Below, one piece after another: positions 36,498 to 46,009 of a stretch of DNA of 64,000 bases; within the stretch, counting starts at the first letter, position 1; each line of letters begins with the position of its first letter. This DNA is from Hyphobacterium sp. CCMP332 (GTDB lineage Bacteria; Bacteroidota; Bacteroidia; Cytophagales; CCMP332): positions 186,001 to 250,000 of the forward strand of contig CP058647.1 in the NCBI GenBank assembly GCA_014323545.1. Direction: 5' to 3'. The notes beneath the pieces were generated by a model, which was given only the letters and a program-made list of their open reading frames with translations, did not search any database and had not been told where the DNA came from. The position numbers and the translations under genes are program-made.

Positions 36498-37471
36498 CAG
36501 GACATCCAGTATTTATAGATTTCCGGTGAACGATTTTCCCAGTAGGCCATTTCCTCACTGAATAAATAGTCCAATTCTCTTCTGTAGCTTTCCGAATTAT
36601 TTATTTTCTCCTTGTCGTAAATTTTTGCTCTAATCTTTAAAACCCCGCTTTTTAATAATGTTGACTTTTTTACCAGGCGATTTAATCCTATAATCCGAAA
36701 CAGCTGACGCATGGTTCTGGCCAAAAAAGAATTAGCCATGTAAGTCATATTGGAAGATTTTAATTGAATTTCCAATGGATTTTCAAGCCTTAGAAAGTTT
36801 GTTACCTTTTTTAAGGCTTTTTCTGTATCAAAACGCAATTCTTCAAGTGAAATGACTAAACAATTTTCCTTACCAAATTCGTTTTCCCATTTTTCTATAT
36901 AGGCAGAATAACAGGATTCCCTATAATATTTCAATTGGGTGAAATCTTCATCAATGCCCTCTTCAATCCTACTTTTATATTTGCTGTTAAGATTTGGAAA
37001 TTCAATTTTTCTATAATTTATTTTTCCGCTACTCTTAGCTTTTTCTAATTCAGATAATTCAATTGCTGAATTATTTTCATCTTTTTTGAATGCCTCGATT
37101 ACTTCCTTAAGAGTGCGATTTTCAATCTTGTTTCCCTTTTTAACATTGTGCATGTATGCAGAAACAAACCGAGTTTGAGGTTTGCGGATTATAAATACAA
37201 TTTTAACCTTCTCAAAATGAGATTTAATGTTGGCAATGGCATTGGAAGAATAAAGCGCAAGTGTAGATGCATCCAAAAATGTACCCGAAGAATCCATTTC
37301 CGAGGTCAGTTTATCGATATTTCTTTTAAAATCTGCACGCTTTAAACAGAATATCTGTGATTCCTTTAAATCTTTCAATGTAAATAATTGAGGATTCTCA
37401 GCAAGCATGTCGTAAAGCGTTGTAGTACCGCATTTTCTGATACCGGGAATTAAGACCAGACCTGGTTTCAA
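36497..37471 (-). CDS. Sulfotransferase (PAPS type)
   Basis: A 324-residue protein with the PAPS 5'-phosphosulfate loop GIRKCGTTTL (about 9-18) and the 3'-phosphate site FIIRKPQTRFVSAY. It moves sulfate from PAPS to a sugar. The TTG start forms TTGA with the stop of the GT2 gene. One of five sulfotransferases in the cluster. Confidence 0.85.
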   Translation of the reverse strand: MKPGLVLIPGIRKCGTTTLYDMLAENPQLFTLKDLKESQIFCLKRADFKRNIDKLTSEMDSSGTFLDASTLALYSSNAIANIKSHFEKVKIVFIIRKPQTRFVSAYMHNVKKGNKIENRTLKEVIEAFKKDENNSAIELSELEKAKSSGKINYRKIEFPNLNSKYKSRIEEGIDEDFTQLKYYRESCYSAYIEKWENEFGKENCLVISLEELRFDTEKALKKVTNFLRLENPLEIQLKSSNMTYMANSFLARTMRQLFRIIGLNRLVKKSTLLKSGVLKIRAKIYDKEKINNSESYRRELDYLFSEEMAYWENRSPEIYKYWMS

Positions 37472-38502
37472 TTTAAGCTATTTATGTTTTCTGTTTCCAA
37501 AATCTGATCAGCTTTGGTATTCCATTTTTTAAAAGCCGTTTGACGGGATGGCAGTGTATTTAGCAAGTATGTACTTTTTAAAATTCCAATTGATATTCCT
37601 TTGGTTCTTTCTAAATCATTCTTTGACCATTTTAGAATTGAACCCAACATTGATTTAATTAAAGTGCTAAAAATAAGCGCGTAGTAAACCAATAAATAGC
37701 CCACTTTTTTTATAAAGGAGACCTTGTTTAAGCGACAATAATTCAAAGTGTGGAAATACCTTGAAAAGGCATATCTCTTATAAAAGGAAATGGCAGATTG
37801 AGCGTATGCGCTTTGATCTACCACCTGATGATGTATGGCATCAATAGGAAGGTATTGAATAGGCCCCTGTTTCGACAAGGTATAGCTTAAAATAGCATCT
37901 TCACCTTTTCCAAGGCCTCTTTCATAAATATCAAACAACCTGAAATCAAAATTGCGATATAAAAATTCTTTTCTCGTAGCGAAAGCCGGACCTTTTAAAT
38001 AATGCACCATTCCTCCATTTATGGGATATGCCTGTTTCAATCCGTATATCCAGTATTCGCCCGCTTTAAATTTTTTTATTCCCGAAAGCAATACATTGTG
38101 ACGAATTTCACCGGACATCTTTTCTGGATTGTCCCTGTCAAGTTCGATTCCGAGCGATGCTCCTGCTAAATCAGCTGTGGAAAAAAGTGAAAACAACTCA
38201 TGTATTCCTTTGGTATTGGTGATTCTGACGTCATCATCAAAGAAAAACAGTACATCGCCCATAGCTCTTTTATAACCGGTATAGCGTTGAAAGGGCTGAT
38301 TTTGAACAGGGCATTTAATGTGGATAATCTGATCTTCCTTGAAAATACCGGAGTGTTCCGAATCTGATGAATCTACAATAATAATATTTCTGAAAATACC
38401 AATCTCCAACAATTGATCTGCAAGACGGCGGCAGGATTCGGGTCTGTTACGCGTGGCAATTATCGCCTCAGCTTTCAATTGCTTTTGTTTTGGCCTTAGC
38501 AC
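37468..38502 (-). CDS. Glycosyltransferase family 2
   Basis: A 344-residue GT-A enzyme with an N-terminal AEAIIATRNRPES strand and the metal site FFFDDDVRI (about 86-94), then GKGEDAILSY. There is a hydrophobic stretch near 268-286 that may touch the membrane. The start is GTG (38502) or a TTG at 38478 that makes the usual short N-terminus; no ATG is available. It adds one sugar of the repeat unit. Confidence 0.83.
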   Translation of the reverse strand: MLRPKQKQLKAEAIIATRNRPESCRRLADQLLEIGIFRNIIIVDSSDSEHSGIFKEDQIIHIKCPVQNQPFQRYTGYKRAMGDVLFFFDDDVRITNTKGIHELFSLFSTADLAGASLGIELDRDNPEKMSGEIRHNVLLSGIKKFKAGEYWIYGLKQAYPINGGMVHYLKGPAFATRKEFLYRNFDFRLFDIYERGLGKGEDAILSYTLSKQGPIQYLPIDAIHHQVVDQSAYAQSAISFYKRYAFSRYFHTLNYCRLNKVSFIKKVGYLLVYYALIFSTLIKSMLGSILKWSKNDLERTKGISIGILKSTYLLNTLPSRQTAFKKWNTKADQILETENINSLN

Positions 38503-39646
38503 TTAAAATCTGATGATAGAATTGCACGTTTTTCTTAAGAATTTTTTCTGAGGAAAAATGATCTTTTATATGTGCTCTTGCTACTTTCCCCTGTTTTGAA
38601 ATTAATTCGGGTCGACTGAGCTTTTCAATTATCAGATTAGCACTTTCTTCAGAATTATCATAATTGAGCAACCAGGCCCCTTCACCATCTCTGATTATCT
38701 CGGGTCCGCTTGCTTTATTGGCCATGCATACGGGAGTTTCACAAGCCATGGCTTCAATCGCCACAAGTCCAAAAGCTTCTGCCCTTGAGGGCACGAGTAC
38801 CAGACTTGCTTTATTGTAGTGATCAACAAGTTCCGAATGTGGTATTTTTCCAAAAAATTCTACCTTTTCCAAATAGGCATCAGATTTTAGTAATCCTTCC
38901 AACTGATTTTTAAATACAGGATCAAAAGCCCCTAATAGTTGAAGTTTGGTTTGCGGGCGTTTCTCAAAAATTATGTTCATGGTCATAAATAATTCCTCAA
39001 GACCTTTTCTTGGATGAATTCGACCAACAAATAGCAATAGGTTTGGATCTCTGCGAACTTCCTGCTGATTTGTAAAAAAAGTAGTATCCACACAATTATA
39101 AATGACCGAATAATCCTTGTTCATACGCAAGCTTTCAAGTGTAAGATCAGCCATATGCTTTGATACGGAAATAAGCGTATCTGCCATTTGAATATTTCGT
39201 TTTTCAAAGAAATACAATAAGCGACTCATTCGTTTTTTCTCAAAATACTGATAGGCTGAATTGGCACCGTGCATTCTCACAATCAAGTGGCTTTTTGGCT
39301 TTGACCAAAGCGGGCCAGACCAATCGTAACTTTCAATGATATCGGGATTAAAATAGGCAATTTGCTTTTTTAACCTTTTGGATAGATGTTTTCTTTCTAA
39401 ATAAGGGCCGGCACTTAATCTAAACCTGGAAATTTTTATGCCTTTATTCAAATAGGGATTTAGCAATCTGTGAACGATCACACCATTGGAAGATTCAGAA
39501 ATGTCCTTTTTAATTGATTTATCATAACCCAAAACAAGGACATCATGACCCTGCGCAACCAGGTATTCAGCAATGTCTTTAACTACAATTCCAATTCCTC
39601 CATGAGGTGCCGGAGGATATTCATTGCAGATGAAAAGTAATCTCAA
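38468..39646 (-). CDS. Glycosyltransferase family 4
   Basis: A GT-B enzyme of about 392 residues. There is no ATG near the start. A TTG at 39646 gives the standard opening RLLFICNEYPPAPHGGIG and lies 14 bp after the previous stop; a TTG at 39700 would give an odd 18-residue extension. The C-terminal half has LLFVGRIHPRKGLEEL and the EX7E region AEAFGLVAIEAMACETP. It is related to the GT4 of many capsule loci. Confidence 0.83.
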   Translation of the reverse strand: MRLLFICNEYPPAPHGGIGIVVKDIAEYLVAQGHDVLVLGYDKSIKKDISESSNGVIVHRLLNPYLNKGIKISRFRLSAGPYLERKHLSKRLKKQIAYFNPDIIESYDWSGPLWSKPKSHLIVRMHGANSAYQYFEKKRMSRLLYFFEKRNIQMADTLISVSKHMADLTLESLRMNKDYSVIYNCVDTTFFTNQQEVRRDPNLLLFVGRIHPRKGLEELFMTMNIIFEKRPQTKLQLLGAFDPVFKNQLEGLLKSDAYLEKVEFFGKIPHSELVDHYNKASLVLVPSRAEAFGLVAIEAMACETPVCMANKASGPEIIRDGEGAWLLNYDNSEESANLIIEKLSRPELISKQGKVARAHIKDHFSSEKILKKNVQFYHQILSAKAKTKAIES

Positions 39647-39659
39647 AGATTTATTGGAA

Positions 39660-40505
39660 TTAATTGTATTTATTTTTCCAGGTCGACAAGTCCAGATCAA
39701 ATTCTTTTTCCAGACTGTTTATATCCTCTTCAAATAACTGCCAGAGTACATTTTTAAATTGATTGGAAAAAGTTGTTTTCTTATCGGTTTTGCCATAAAA
39801 AACTGGTTTCAAACTTTTCCTTATTCCCGAAGGGGATATTTTACGCAGCCATTTAAATCCATCGCTGGCAATGAGCTTTTTGTATTTAAATTTTTGATGG
39901 TATTCGCCTACGGTGGATTTGCTTTGATTGTAGTTCAGTGAATTGGAAATATCTTCAATATCCAGAAATTGGAATATGGATGAAAGTACTTTTTCCGGCG
40001 AGGTTTTAAAATCATCAAAAAGCACAATTTTGATCTGGTCTTTTGGAAAATACTTTCTGAATTGTTTTAGCTGTAAATAATATTGGCTTCTGGTAATATA
40101 TTTGGATGCATTTAAAATTACTTTTTCTTCATCTTCACCTCTTGCGCCACCTCTTAATTTGTTAAAATCATAGTGTGAGAGACTTCGATCAACAGGATGG
40201 CGTATAACCGCTACAAATTTTAAATCAGGATTGTATTCAAATAAGCGTTTGGCTGTATTTCTAAATTCGGGAAAGGTGCTATACTGATCCGACGCTTCCG
40301 ACCAAAGTTTTGAATTATCCGAAAAATTTGAATGATAAAGATCGATTTTATTTTTCCAGTCTTTCTCGCGATTAAAAAATTGCGGATCTTTTTTTCCATT
40401 GTAAAAATGCAAAGCCGGATGTTGCCTTAACCACCGGTACAGGGAGGTGGTTCCGCATTTCTGGAATCCAATTTGCATGAAACCCACCCTTTTAGATTGT
40501 ATCAA
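39660..40505 (-). CDS. Sulfotransferase (PAPS type)
   Basis: A 281-residue protein with GFQKCGTTSLYRW (about 13-25) for PAPS binding and VAVIRHPVDRSLSHYD for the 3'-phosphate. The TTG start at 40505 is needed to keep the first strand (RVGFMQIG); an ATG at 40478 would cut it. Probably sulfates a sugar of the same glycan. Confidence 0.85.
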   Translation of the reverse strand: MIQSKRVGFMQIGFQKCGTTSLYRWLRQHPALHFYNGKKDPQFFNREKDWKNKIDLYHSNFSDNSKLWSEASDQYSTFPEFRNTAKRLFEYNPDLKFVAVIRHPVDRSLSHYDFNKLRGGARGEDEEKVILNASKYITRSQYYLQLKQFRKYFPKDQIKIVLFDDFKTSPEKVLSSIFQFLDIEDISNSLNYNQSKSTVGEYHQKFKYKKLIASDGFKWLRKISPSGIRKSLKPVFYGKTDKKTTFSNQFKNVLWQLFEEDINSLEKEFDLDLSTWKNKYN

Positions 40506-40586
40506 ATCAGAAATGGCAATTTTTAAGGGCGCTTTTCAGCGCCTGTTGATTGAATTAATACGACTTTATAATTATCGATAAAGTGA

Positions 40587-42716
40587 TTATTCCTTTATCA
40601 ACCTATGTATACTTGAAGATTTATCCGTTTTGATAATTCTTAATATATACTGTCCATTAGGGAAATCCTCTATTACAAATAATCCGGAAGCTATATCGGC
40701 TTCATTCCAGGCCATTAATTTTTTACCACGCAAATCAAAAATTGAAACCATTTCAATTTCATCCAAATTGCCGGTAATTGAAAAATGTCCTGAGTTTGGA
40801 TTTGGGAAAACCTTATTTTCAGATGCATTTAAACCAAACAATACTTCTGAAGCCCTCTTTCCGCCGGCCATTCTAGCCTGAGTATAGGTATAGGTACAGG
40901 TATCACCAAAAGTGGTTGTTTCACCGGTGATAATTGGCCTTACACTTATATTAATAGTACTCAAATCATAGCTGTCATCCAATTGATTAAAGACCAAGTA
41001 TGGAGCCGAAGATGTAATTAGTGTATCAAAAAAGGTATTGTAAACGCTGTATTCATAGCTGGCATCCGCTACCGGGAAAGTCCATATCCTATCCAGTGAA
41101 TCAGTGATGGTGGAACCACAGGTCGGTTTGCGTATATTAATGGTTGGAGCAGATAAAGTAATATCACAATTCGGGCCAAAAGGAGCATTCATACTGTTTA
41201 CTCTGTATCGCACGTCCAGGGTGTAATCCTCCCCATAGGTTGCAGTTGGGAATAAATCGCTTATTCTCATTTTACGTTCATTTGTCTGAACTATAAGTTG
41301 AACAATAGGATCCCCGTCACCTCTTATTCGCCATTCGTAATATTCTGCATTGGCTACATTTTCTGTGTAAAACAATTGGGCCTTATTAGTTACAATGCCG
41401 CCGCAGTCACTGCTCAATAGGCTAATTTGAGGTGTTAGTGATGAAAGCGTTACGGTACATGTACTACCAAAAGCCTGCCATGATCCATCTACAAATGCTG
41501 ATACCTGAATATCATAGTCACCTGCTTCAGTGGCACCCAGGTCTGCCAGCGTAAATTCATTATTTGTACTGTTCAATGTATCAGTGGCTGCAAAAGCACT
41601 GGGGCCTGTCACATTTAATCTGTAATTGGTGGCATTTCCGATGCGTTCAAAATCTATCTGATCACTGAGCAATGTAATATTTCCTCCACATTGTGGGGCC
41701 ATCACCTGAGGTAATTGCGCGGTCAGAACATTGATTGTCCATAATCCGTAATAAGCATCACTCCAAACTCCGGGTCCTCCACTTGTAATTATGCGGTGTC
41801 GGAGATTATAGGTACGGTTATAGGTCATTCCCGTTACTTCGGTCAGATTAAATTTATTGGTGGTATTAACAATATTTTGGGTGGTAAATCCTGTACCACT
41901 TATTTCAAATTCATAAGAGGTCGCAGATCCATTTGTAGTACAATACAAATTATCCTGAAGATTATTAGTAGTATAACCCATGTATTGATAAAGCATTCTG
42001 TTAAGTGTGGATGGAGGCGTATTTAATGGAATCCCTTTCACCACAATTTGATCAAAGAAGAGTTCTTCACTCGAAGAATTACATCGCAAACGTATTCTGA
42101 ACTCAGCCGTATCGCCTGTTACTGCAGTTGTATCTCTAAAAGCTTGCATGGTCTCACTCAAAATGGAGTCCTGCGCTTGTTCTCCCCCGAGGTTGTCAAG
42201 GTCATTGTCCCTGTACATTCTTTGAGAATTGGTACTTGCTGTTGGACCGTTTCTGAATTGCATTAATCTTGTCCAGGAACCCCCGTCGTAGCGCACATCT
42301 ACGTCAAGCCAATCCCGATTACTCCCGGCAAAAAAATCATAATTATTGGCCGACCTTGCACCTAATTTAAAAATGAAAATTAAATCCGAAAAACTATCCA
42401 CTTTTATCTGTCTTGTCGTAAATGTAACCACACCATCGCTCGGGCCACTTGTGGAACGGTCAAGGTCTTCAGCTGCAACTAGATAAGATCCGTTTAGACC
42501 TGTGATGCCAGAGGGCAATCCTGTAAATTGTGCCAAGGTACCTCTACCAAAATATGAGGAAATTCCAAAATCGTAAAACTGATGACTCAGCGTATATCTG
42601 GAATTATTGCCATCGGTTTCAAAATCTTCTACGTAAACATTTACATTTTGACTCGAGGCATTCAGAGTAAAAAGTATAAGGCAGATAAAAAGGGCGGTGG
42701 AGTATCTAATTAACAT
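40587..42716 (-). CDS. T9SS type A cargo protein with CGG-type repeats, inside the glycan cluster
   Basis: A 709-residue secreted protein. The signal peptide (1-23) is followed by a domain starting EDFETDGNNSRY, which resembles the jelly-roll modules of Bacteroidota secreted proteins. From about residue 340 come three repeats about 95 residues long that each begin PxCGGxxT or similar (about 338, 435, 530), probably Ig/FN3-like. A T9SS type A domain ends it (about 634-709, KVFPNPNSGHFSI ... NGQYILRI). It has gaps of 81 and 112 bp on its sides and its own candidate promoter box, unlike the tightly packed glycan genes. Function unknown; it may be a carrier or partner of the glycan. Confidence 0.88.
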   Translation of the reverse strand: MLIRYSTALFICLILFTLNASSQNVNVYVEDFETDGNNSRYTLSHQFYDFGISSYFGRGTLAQFTGLPSGITGLNGSYLVAAEDLDRSTSGPSDGVVTFTTRQIKVDSFSDLIFIFKLGARSANNYDFFAGSNRDWLDVDVRYDGGSWTRLMQFRNGPTASTNSQRMYRDNDLDNLGGEQAQDSILSETMQAFRDTTAVTGDTAEFRIRLRCNSSSEELFFDQIVVKGIPLNTPPSTLNRMLYQYMGYTTNNLQDNLYCTTNGSATSYEFEISGTGFTTQNIVNTTNKFNLTEVTGMTYNRTYNLRHRIITSGGPGVWSDAYYGLWTINVLTAQLPQVMAPQCGGNITLLSDQIDFERIGNATNYRLNVTGPSAFAATDTLNSTNNEFTLADLGATEAGDYDIQVSAFVDGSWQAFGSTCTVTLSSLTPQISLLSSDCGGIVTNKAQLFYTENVANAEYYEWRIRGDGDPIVQLIVQTNERKMRISDLFPTATYGEDYTLDVRYRVNSMNAPFGPNCDITLSAPTINIRKPTCGSTITDSLDRIWTFPVADASYEYSVYNTFFDTLITSSAPYLVFNQLDDSYDLSTINISVRPIITGETTTFGDTCTYTYTQARMAGGKRASEVLFGLNASENKVFPNPNSGHFSITGNLDEIEMVSIFDLRGKKLMAWNEADIASGLFVIEDFPNGQYILRIIKTDKSSSIHRLIKE

Positions 42717-42733
42717 AACTATAATGGTTAAGG

Positions 42734-42741
42734 CAAAACTA
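42734..42741 (-). promoter_or_regulatory. Candidate -7 box for the T9SS cargo gene
   Basis: TAGTTTTG on the minus strand matches TAnnTTTG and lies 17 bp before the ATG at 42716. No TTG is found 17-23 bp upstream. The rest of the 112-bp gap is AT-rich without other clear signals. Confidence 0.4.
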
Positions 42742-42828
42742 CTATTATTTTACGAAAATTACAGGTATTGGTTTAAACATTAAAGAATAAGGCTTTATTA
42801 GGGGTGTAAATTGGTAATCACCTGTCAT

Positions 42829-44040
42829 TCAGGACAGTACTTTCTCAAACATGTTTTCAAACTCATTTAATTGGTGCCTAAGACTACGCCCGGCAACATT
42901 GCTTTTAGCATTTTCACTAAAATTATCCAACAAATCCTTGTCAATTAAGTTCAAAAGGGCTTCTGCAAATCCTTCGGGGCTATATTTTTCTATTACTAAT
43001 CCCGAATATTCATTTTTTACATTTTCAGGCAATCCACCGGCATTTGACACAATACAAGCTTTTCCAAGCATCTGGGCCTGGGTAACAGAATTATTAAAAC
43101 CTTCTTCTATACTCAGCAGTACATAGATATCCGCATTCATCACCAATTGATTGACTTCATTTTGATTTTTCCAACCACAGAATTCAAGCTTATCATTGAT
43201 TTGAAGTCTTTTGGCCTCAAATTTTAAAAACTCCATTTCCGGACCGTCGCCTACAATAATGTATTTGAAATTTAATTCCGGACGATTGTATTTAAGAATT
43301 GACAAGGCTCTCAGCACATAAATATGACCCTTGGTCCAATATAAGCGGGAGCTTGTTATAAGTGTGATTTCTGATTTTTCAGGGTTCACTTCTTTATATT
43401 TGTCCTTAAGGTCTACCGGAAGTGAAGCAGGTTGAATTATGCTTATATTTTTGCTGTCATAACCTTGCGCTACAGCCTTATTTTTTAAATATTCTCCCAG
43501 TACATGTAGCTGATCACAATTTTGGAGAACTTTTCTAAAAGAATCGGGCTCGAAATCAAAGTCCTGGCCTCGTGAACTACAAATCACTTTGGTTTCCTTA
43601 AAAAAAGCCTCAATGCAGATATGTCTGGCCACTTGAAGTGAATTAAAATATACCAGATCGTATTTCCGGCTCAAAAGTTTATGATAATAAATCAGTTGGC
43701 CTATGGACTGATAAAAAGTATAGTTGTTTTTCAAACAGAGTTTTAGAACCAGCAAAGATCGCCTGAATTTAACTAGTAAATAAAAAACGGGAATTATATA
43801 GGCTAATGGATTTTTAGTAAAATTGAAACGCAAAAAAATGCTTTGTTCTATTTTCTTCAATTCCTCATTTCCAATTAGATCTTTGGCCAGTCTTCTTTCT
43901 CCTTTTTTGAATAAAAAGAATTCCAAATTGGGATATTTTAGTTTTAAACCGTGGAATAAAAAACTAATGTAAGGATGCGTAGCCGTTGGCCAAATGCTTG
44001 AAAAAATGAGGATTTTATTCTCAGATTGTTTGTTTTTCAA
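42829..44040 (-). CDS. Glycosyltransferase family 4
   Basis: A 403-residue GT-B enzyme. The N-terminal half has LIFSSIWPTATHPYI; the C-terminal half has TLITSSRLYWTKGHIYVL and the EX7E region SIEEGFNNSVTQAQMLGKA. In place of the usual second Glu of EX7E it has Gln (E-E-G-F...AQ), an unusual variant. It starts with TTG, 3 bp after the sulfotransferase stop. Confidence 0.8.
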   Translation of the reverse strand: MKNKQSENKILIFSSIWPTATHPYISFLFHGLKLKYPNLEFFLFKKGERRLAKDLIGNEELKKIEQSIFLRFNFTKNPLAYIIPVFYLLVKFRRSLLVLKLCLKNNYTFYQSIGQLIYYHKLLSRKYDLVYFNSLQVARHICIEAFFKETKVICSSRGQDFDFEPDSFRKVLQNCDQLHVLGEYLKNKAVAQGYDSKNISIIQPASLPVDLKDKYKEVNPEKSEITLITSSRLYWTKGHIYVLRALSILKYNRPELNFKYIIVGDGPEMEFLKFEAKRLQINDKLEFCGWKNQNEVNQLVMNADIYVLLSIEEGFNNSVTQAQMLGKACIVSNAGGLPENVKNEYSGLVIEKYSPEGFAEALLNLIDKDLLDNFSENAKSNVAGRSLRHQLNEFENMFEKVLS

Positions 44041-44043
44041 GAA

Positions 44044-44880
44044 TTAATTAGGCATTAATTGTTGCGGTTTTTTCCACTTGCTCAAATCAAAACCGCTAAA
44101 ATTTTCAAGTTTTTCAAGATCATCTTTTAGTTCATTGCGAATATAGGCCTCTGTTTCATTGTTCATTTTTTGTTTTTGCGCGATCGATTCTGAAAACATA
44201 CTTTTAAGTGTTTGCCGGATTCTATATGGCATTATTTTTATAATGGGATTATTCAGCACCATTCTTCCTCTATCCGTTAGATAGGAATGATTCAATGATT
44301 GATTGGTTTTGGGCAGATTGTTTATATTATCAAATTCCCTGCCGTCGATTTCAAGGAAATGGCACAAGGTTAAAATTTCAGCTCTGAAATTTTCAATCAG
44401 CTTTTCAAATTGAACGACTTTAATCTGATCGGCTGAAAAATACTTCAGGTATCGCTCAATTTGCATATGATATTTGCTGATTTCGATATAGGCGCGGTTT
44501 TGTCTAATTGCTTCATCTATAGATGTTTTTTCCCTTCCTCTCACCTGCCTATGTGCAAAATGCGATTCAATTCTTTTTACGGGGTCTTTTATTATATAAA
44601 TGAGTTTGATTTTGGGGTTATATTCAAAAATATTGTTGGGTGTATCGGGAAACTCCGGGTAAAAGGAATACATGGTAGAAGCTTCTCCCCTGATTTTTTG
44701 ATCGTCTTTATCAAACAATTCATCGTATTCATCAAGTCTGTCGCGCCAATTTTCCCGAATAAAAAAAGCGGGTTCTTTGATTTTCGAGAAAGAGATCCGG
44801 GAATGAGTAGAAAGTAATTCTGCTAAACTGGTTGTTCCGCATTTTTGAGCTCCGAAAATAATGAAACTGACTTTAGCCAT
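44044..44880 (-). CDS. Sulfotransferase (PAPS type)
   Basis: A 278-residue protein with FGAQKCGTTSL (9-19) and IYIIKDPVKRIESHF for PAPS binding. It overlaps the upstream GT4 by 8 bp. It most resembles the one at 39660-40505 in length and layout. Confidence 0.87.
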   Translation of the reverse strand: MAKVSFIIFGAQKCGTTSLAELLSTHSRISFSKIKEPAFFIRENWRDRLDEYDELFDKDDQKIRGEASTMYSFYPEFPDTPNNIFEYNPKIKLIYIIKDPVKRIESHFAHRQVRGREKTSIDEAIRQNRAYIEISKYHMQIERYLKYFSADQIKVVQFEKLIENFRAEILTLCHFLEIDGREFDNINNLPKTNQSLNHSYLTDRGRMVLNNPIIKIMPYRIRQTLKSMFSESIAQKQKMNNETEAYIRNELKDDLEKLENFSGFDLSKWKKPQQLMPN

Positions 44881-46009
44881 TCAAATTCCAGAATTCCGAA
44901 AATTGATCGCAATGCGATTGTTTTGAAAAATTTTCTCTGGCTTTTTGCTTATTTATGTTTACCCAATTTTCCCTGTCAAATTGATGTTTTATTGCCAGTT
45001 CCATGTTTTTTGCCAGTTCCCCTGGTTTCCCGGGATCAGAAAGAAAGGCATTTTCGCTATTTAAAACATTTTCTATGCCTCCGCATTTTGTGCTTATTAC
45101 AGGTACTCCGGCAGCCATGGCCTCTGCTATTGAGTTTGGAAAACCCTCATCCAGACTAGACTGTATCAGAAAAGCAGCGCGACTCAAACTATCCCTGATC
45201 TCATCGGCACTCAGATTTCCTGTTAGTTTTACATTTTCTGTTAGTCCAAGATCCCGAATCATGTATTCAAGTACTTGCCTTTCATCGCCTTCACCAATTA
45301 TTTCAAGATTGAAATTGGGGATTTTTTTTTTGAGCAAATGACAGGCCAGTAATAGATCCCTATGGCCTTTGATCCAGTGAAGTCTCCCGATAGCTATAAT
45401 ATATTTGTCTAGCGGCATATTGGATATGTCAAAAAATTCTGATGAGACCAGCGTAGGAATGCATTTAATTTTAGCTTCAAACCCTGGTAACAAAGCATTA
45501 AAACGATCGGCTAGTTCTTCATTAACAACGTGTATTCGCATTGCCTTTTCCGCCACACTTTTAAGTTTTTCAAGATACGTGCTATTAGTGAAAGGCATAA
45601 CATTTATATCCGAACCCCTAATGCTAAATGTGAATTTGGTATTCGACGGTAAAAAGTTATACCATTTAATTGCCGTGCCGGCAAAATGAAAATGAATAAT
45701 ATCGGCCTTCTGTCTTTTAAAAAACTGTTCAACAGCAAATTTCTTTATCTGAGATCTTTTTTTAAATGGATATTTAAATACAAAGGATGCTTTTTTAAGT
45801 GTGCTGAGTCTGTCAAAATTAGGAATCGCGAAAGCATTGACTTTGCGGTTTAAGGGACTCTTGATTTTTCCGTTTTCTGAAGTAGAGCCATAGGCTATGC
45901 GTAGTTTAATTTCTGAAATGTTTTCCGAAACTGCATTGAGATGATTAATGATAAAAGGCTCGCCGGGAGGCGTATTTAAAATTGCAAGTAACTTTTTTTT
46001 AGTTTTCAA
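44873..46009 (-). CDS. Glycosyltransferase family 4
   Basis: A 378-residue GT-B enzyme with IIAIGRLHWIKGHRDL and the EX7E region SLDEGFPNSIAEAMAAGVP. It starts with TTG inside the 3' end of the upstream GT4 (11-bp overlap). It looks like a paralog of the next gene, with the same spacing of motifs. Confidence 0.85.
   Translation of the reverse strand: MKTKKKLLAILNTPPGEPFIINHLNAVSENISEIKLRIAYGSTSENGKIKSPLNRKVNAFAIPNFDRLSTLKKASFVFKYPFKKRSQIKKFAVEQFFKRQKADIIHFHFAGTAIKWYNFLPSNTKFTFSIRGSDINVMPFTNSTYLEKLKSVAEKAMRIHVVNEELADRFNALLPGFEAKIKCIPTLVSSEFFDISNMPLDKYIIAIGRLHWIKGHRDLLLACHLLKKKIPNFNLEIIGEGDERQVLEYMIRDLGLTENVKLTGNLSADEIRDSLSRAAFLIQSSLDEGFPNSIAEAMAAGVPVISTKCGGIENVLNSENAFLSDPGKPGELAKNMELAIKHQFDRENWVNINKQKARENFSKQSHCDQFSEFWNLNG

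Noticed and set aside
40528-40543. Hairpin GGCGC-ttttca-GCGCC after the T9SS cargo gene
   Set aside because: The stem is only 5 bp and no T-run follows on either strand, so I do not call a terminator.
42823-42838. Hairpin CTGTC...GACAG at the end of a GT4 gene
   Set aside because: Short stem that spans the stop codon, without a T-run.
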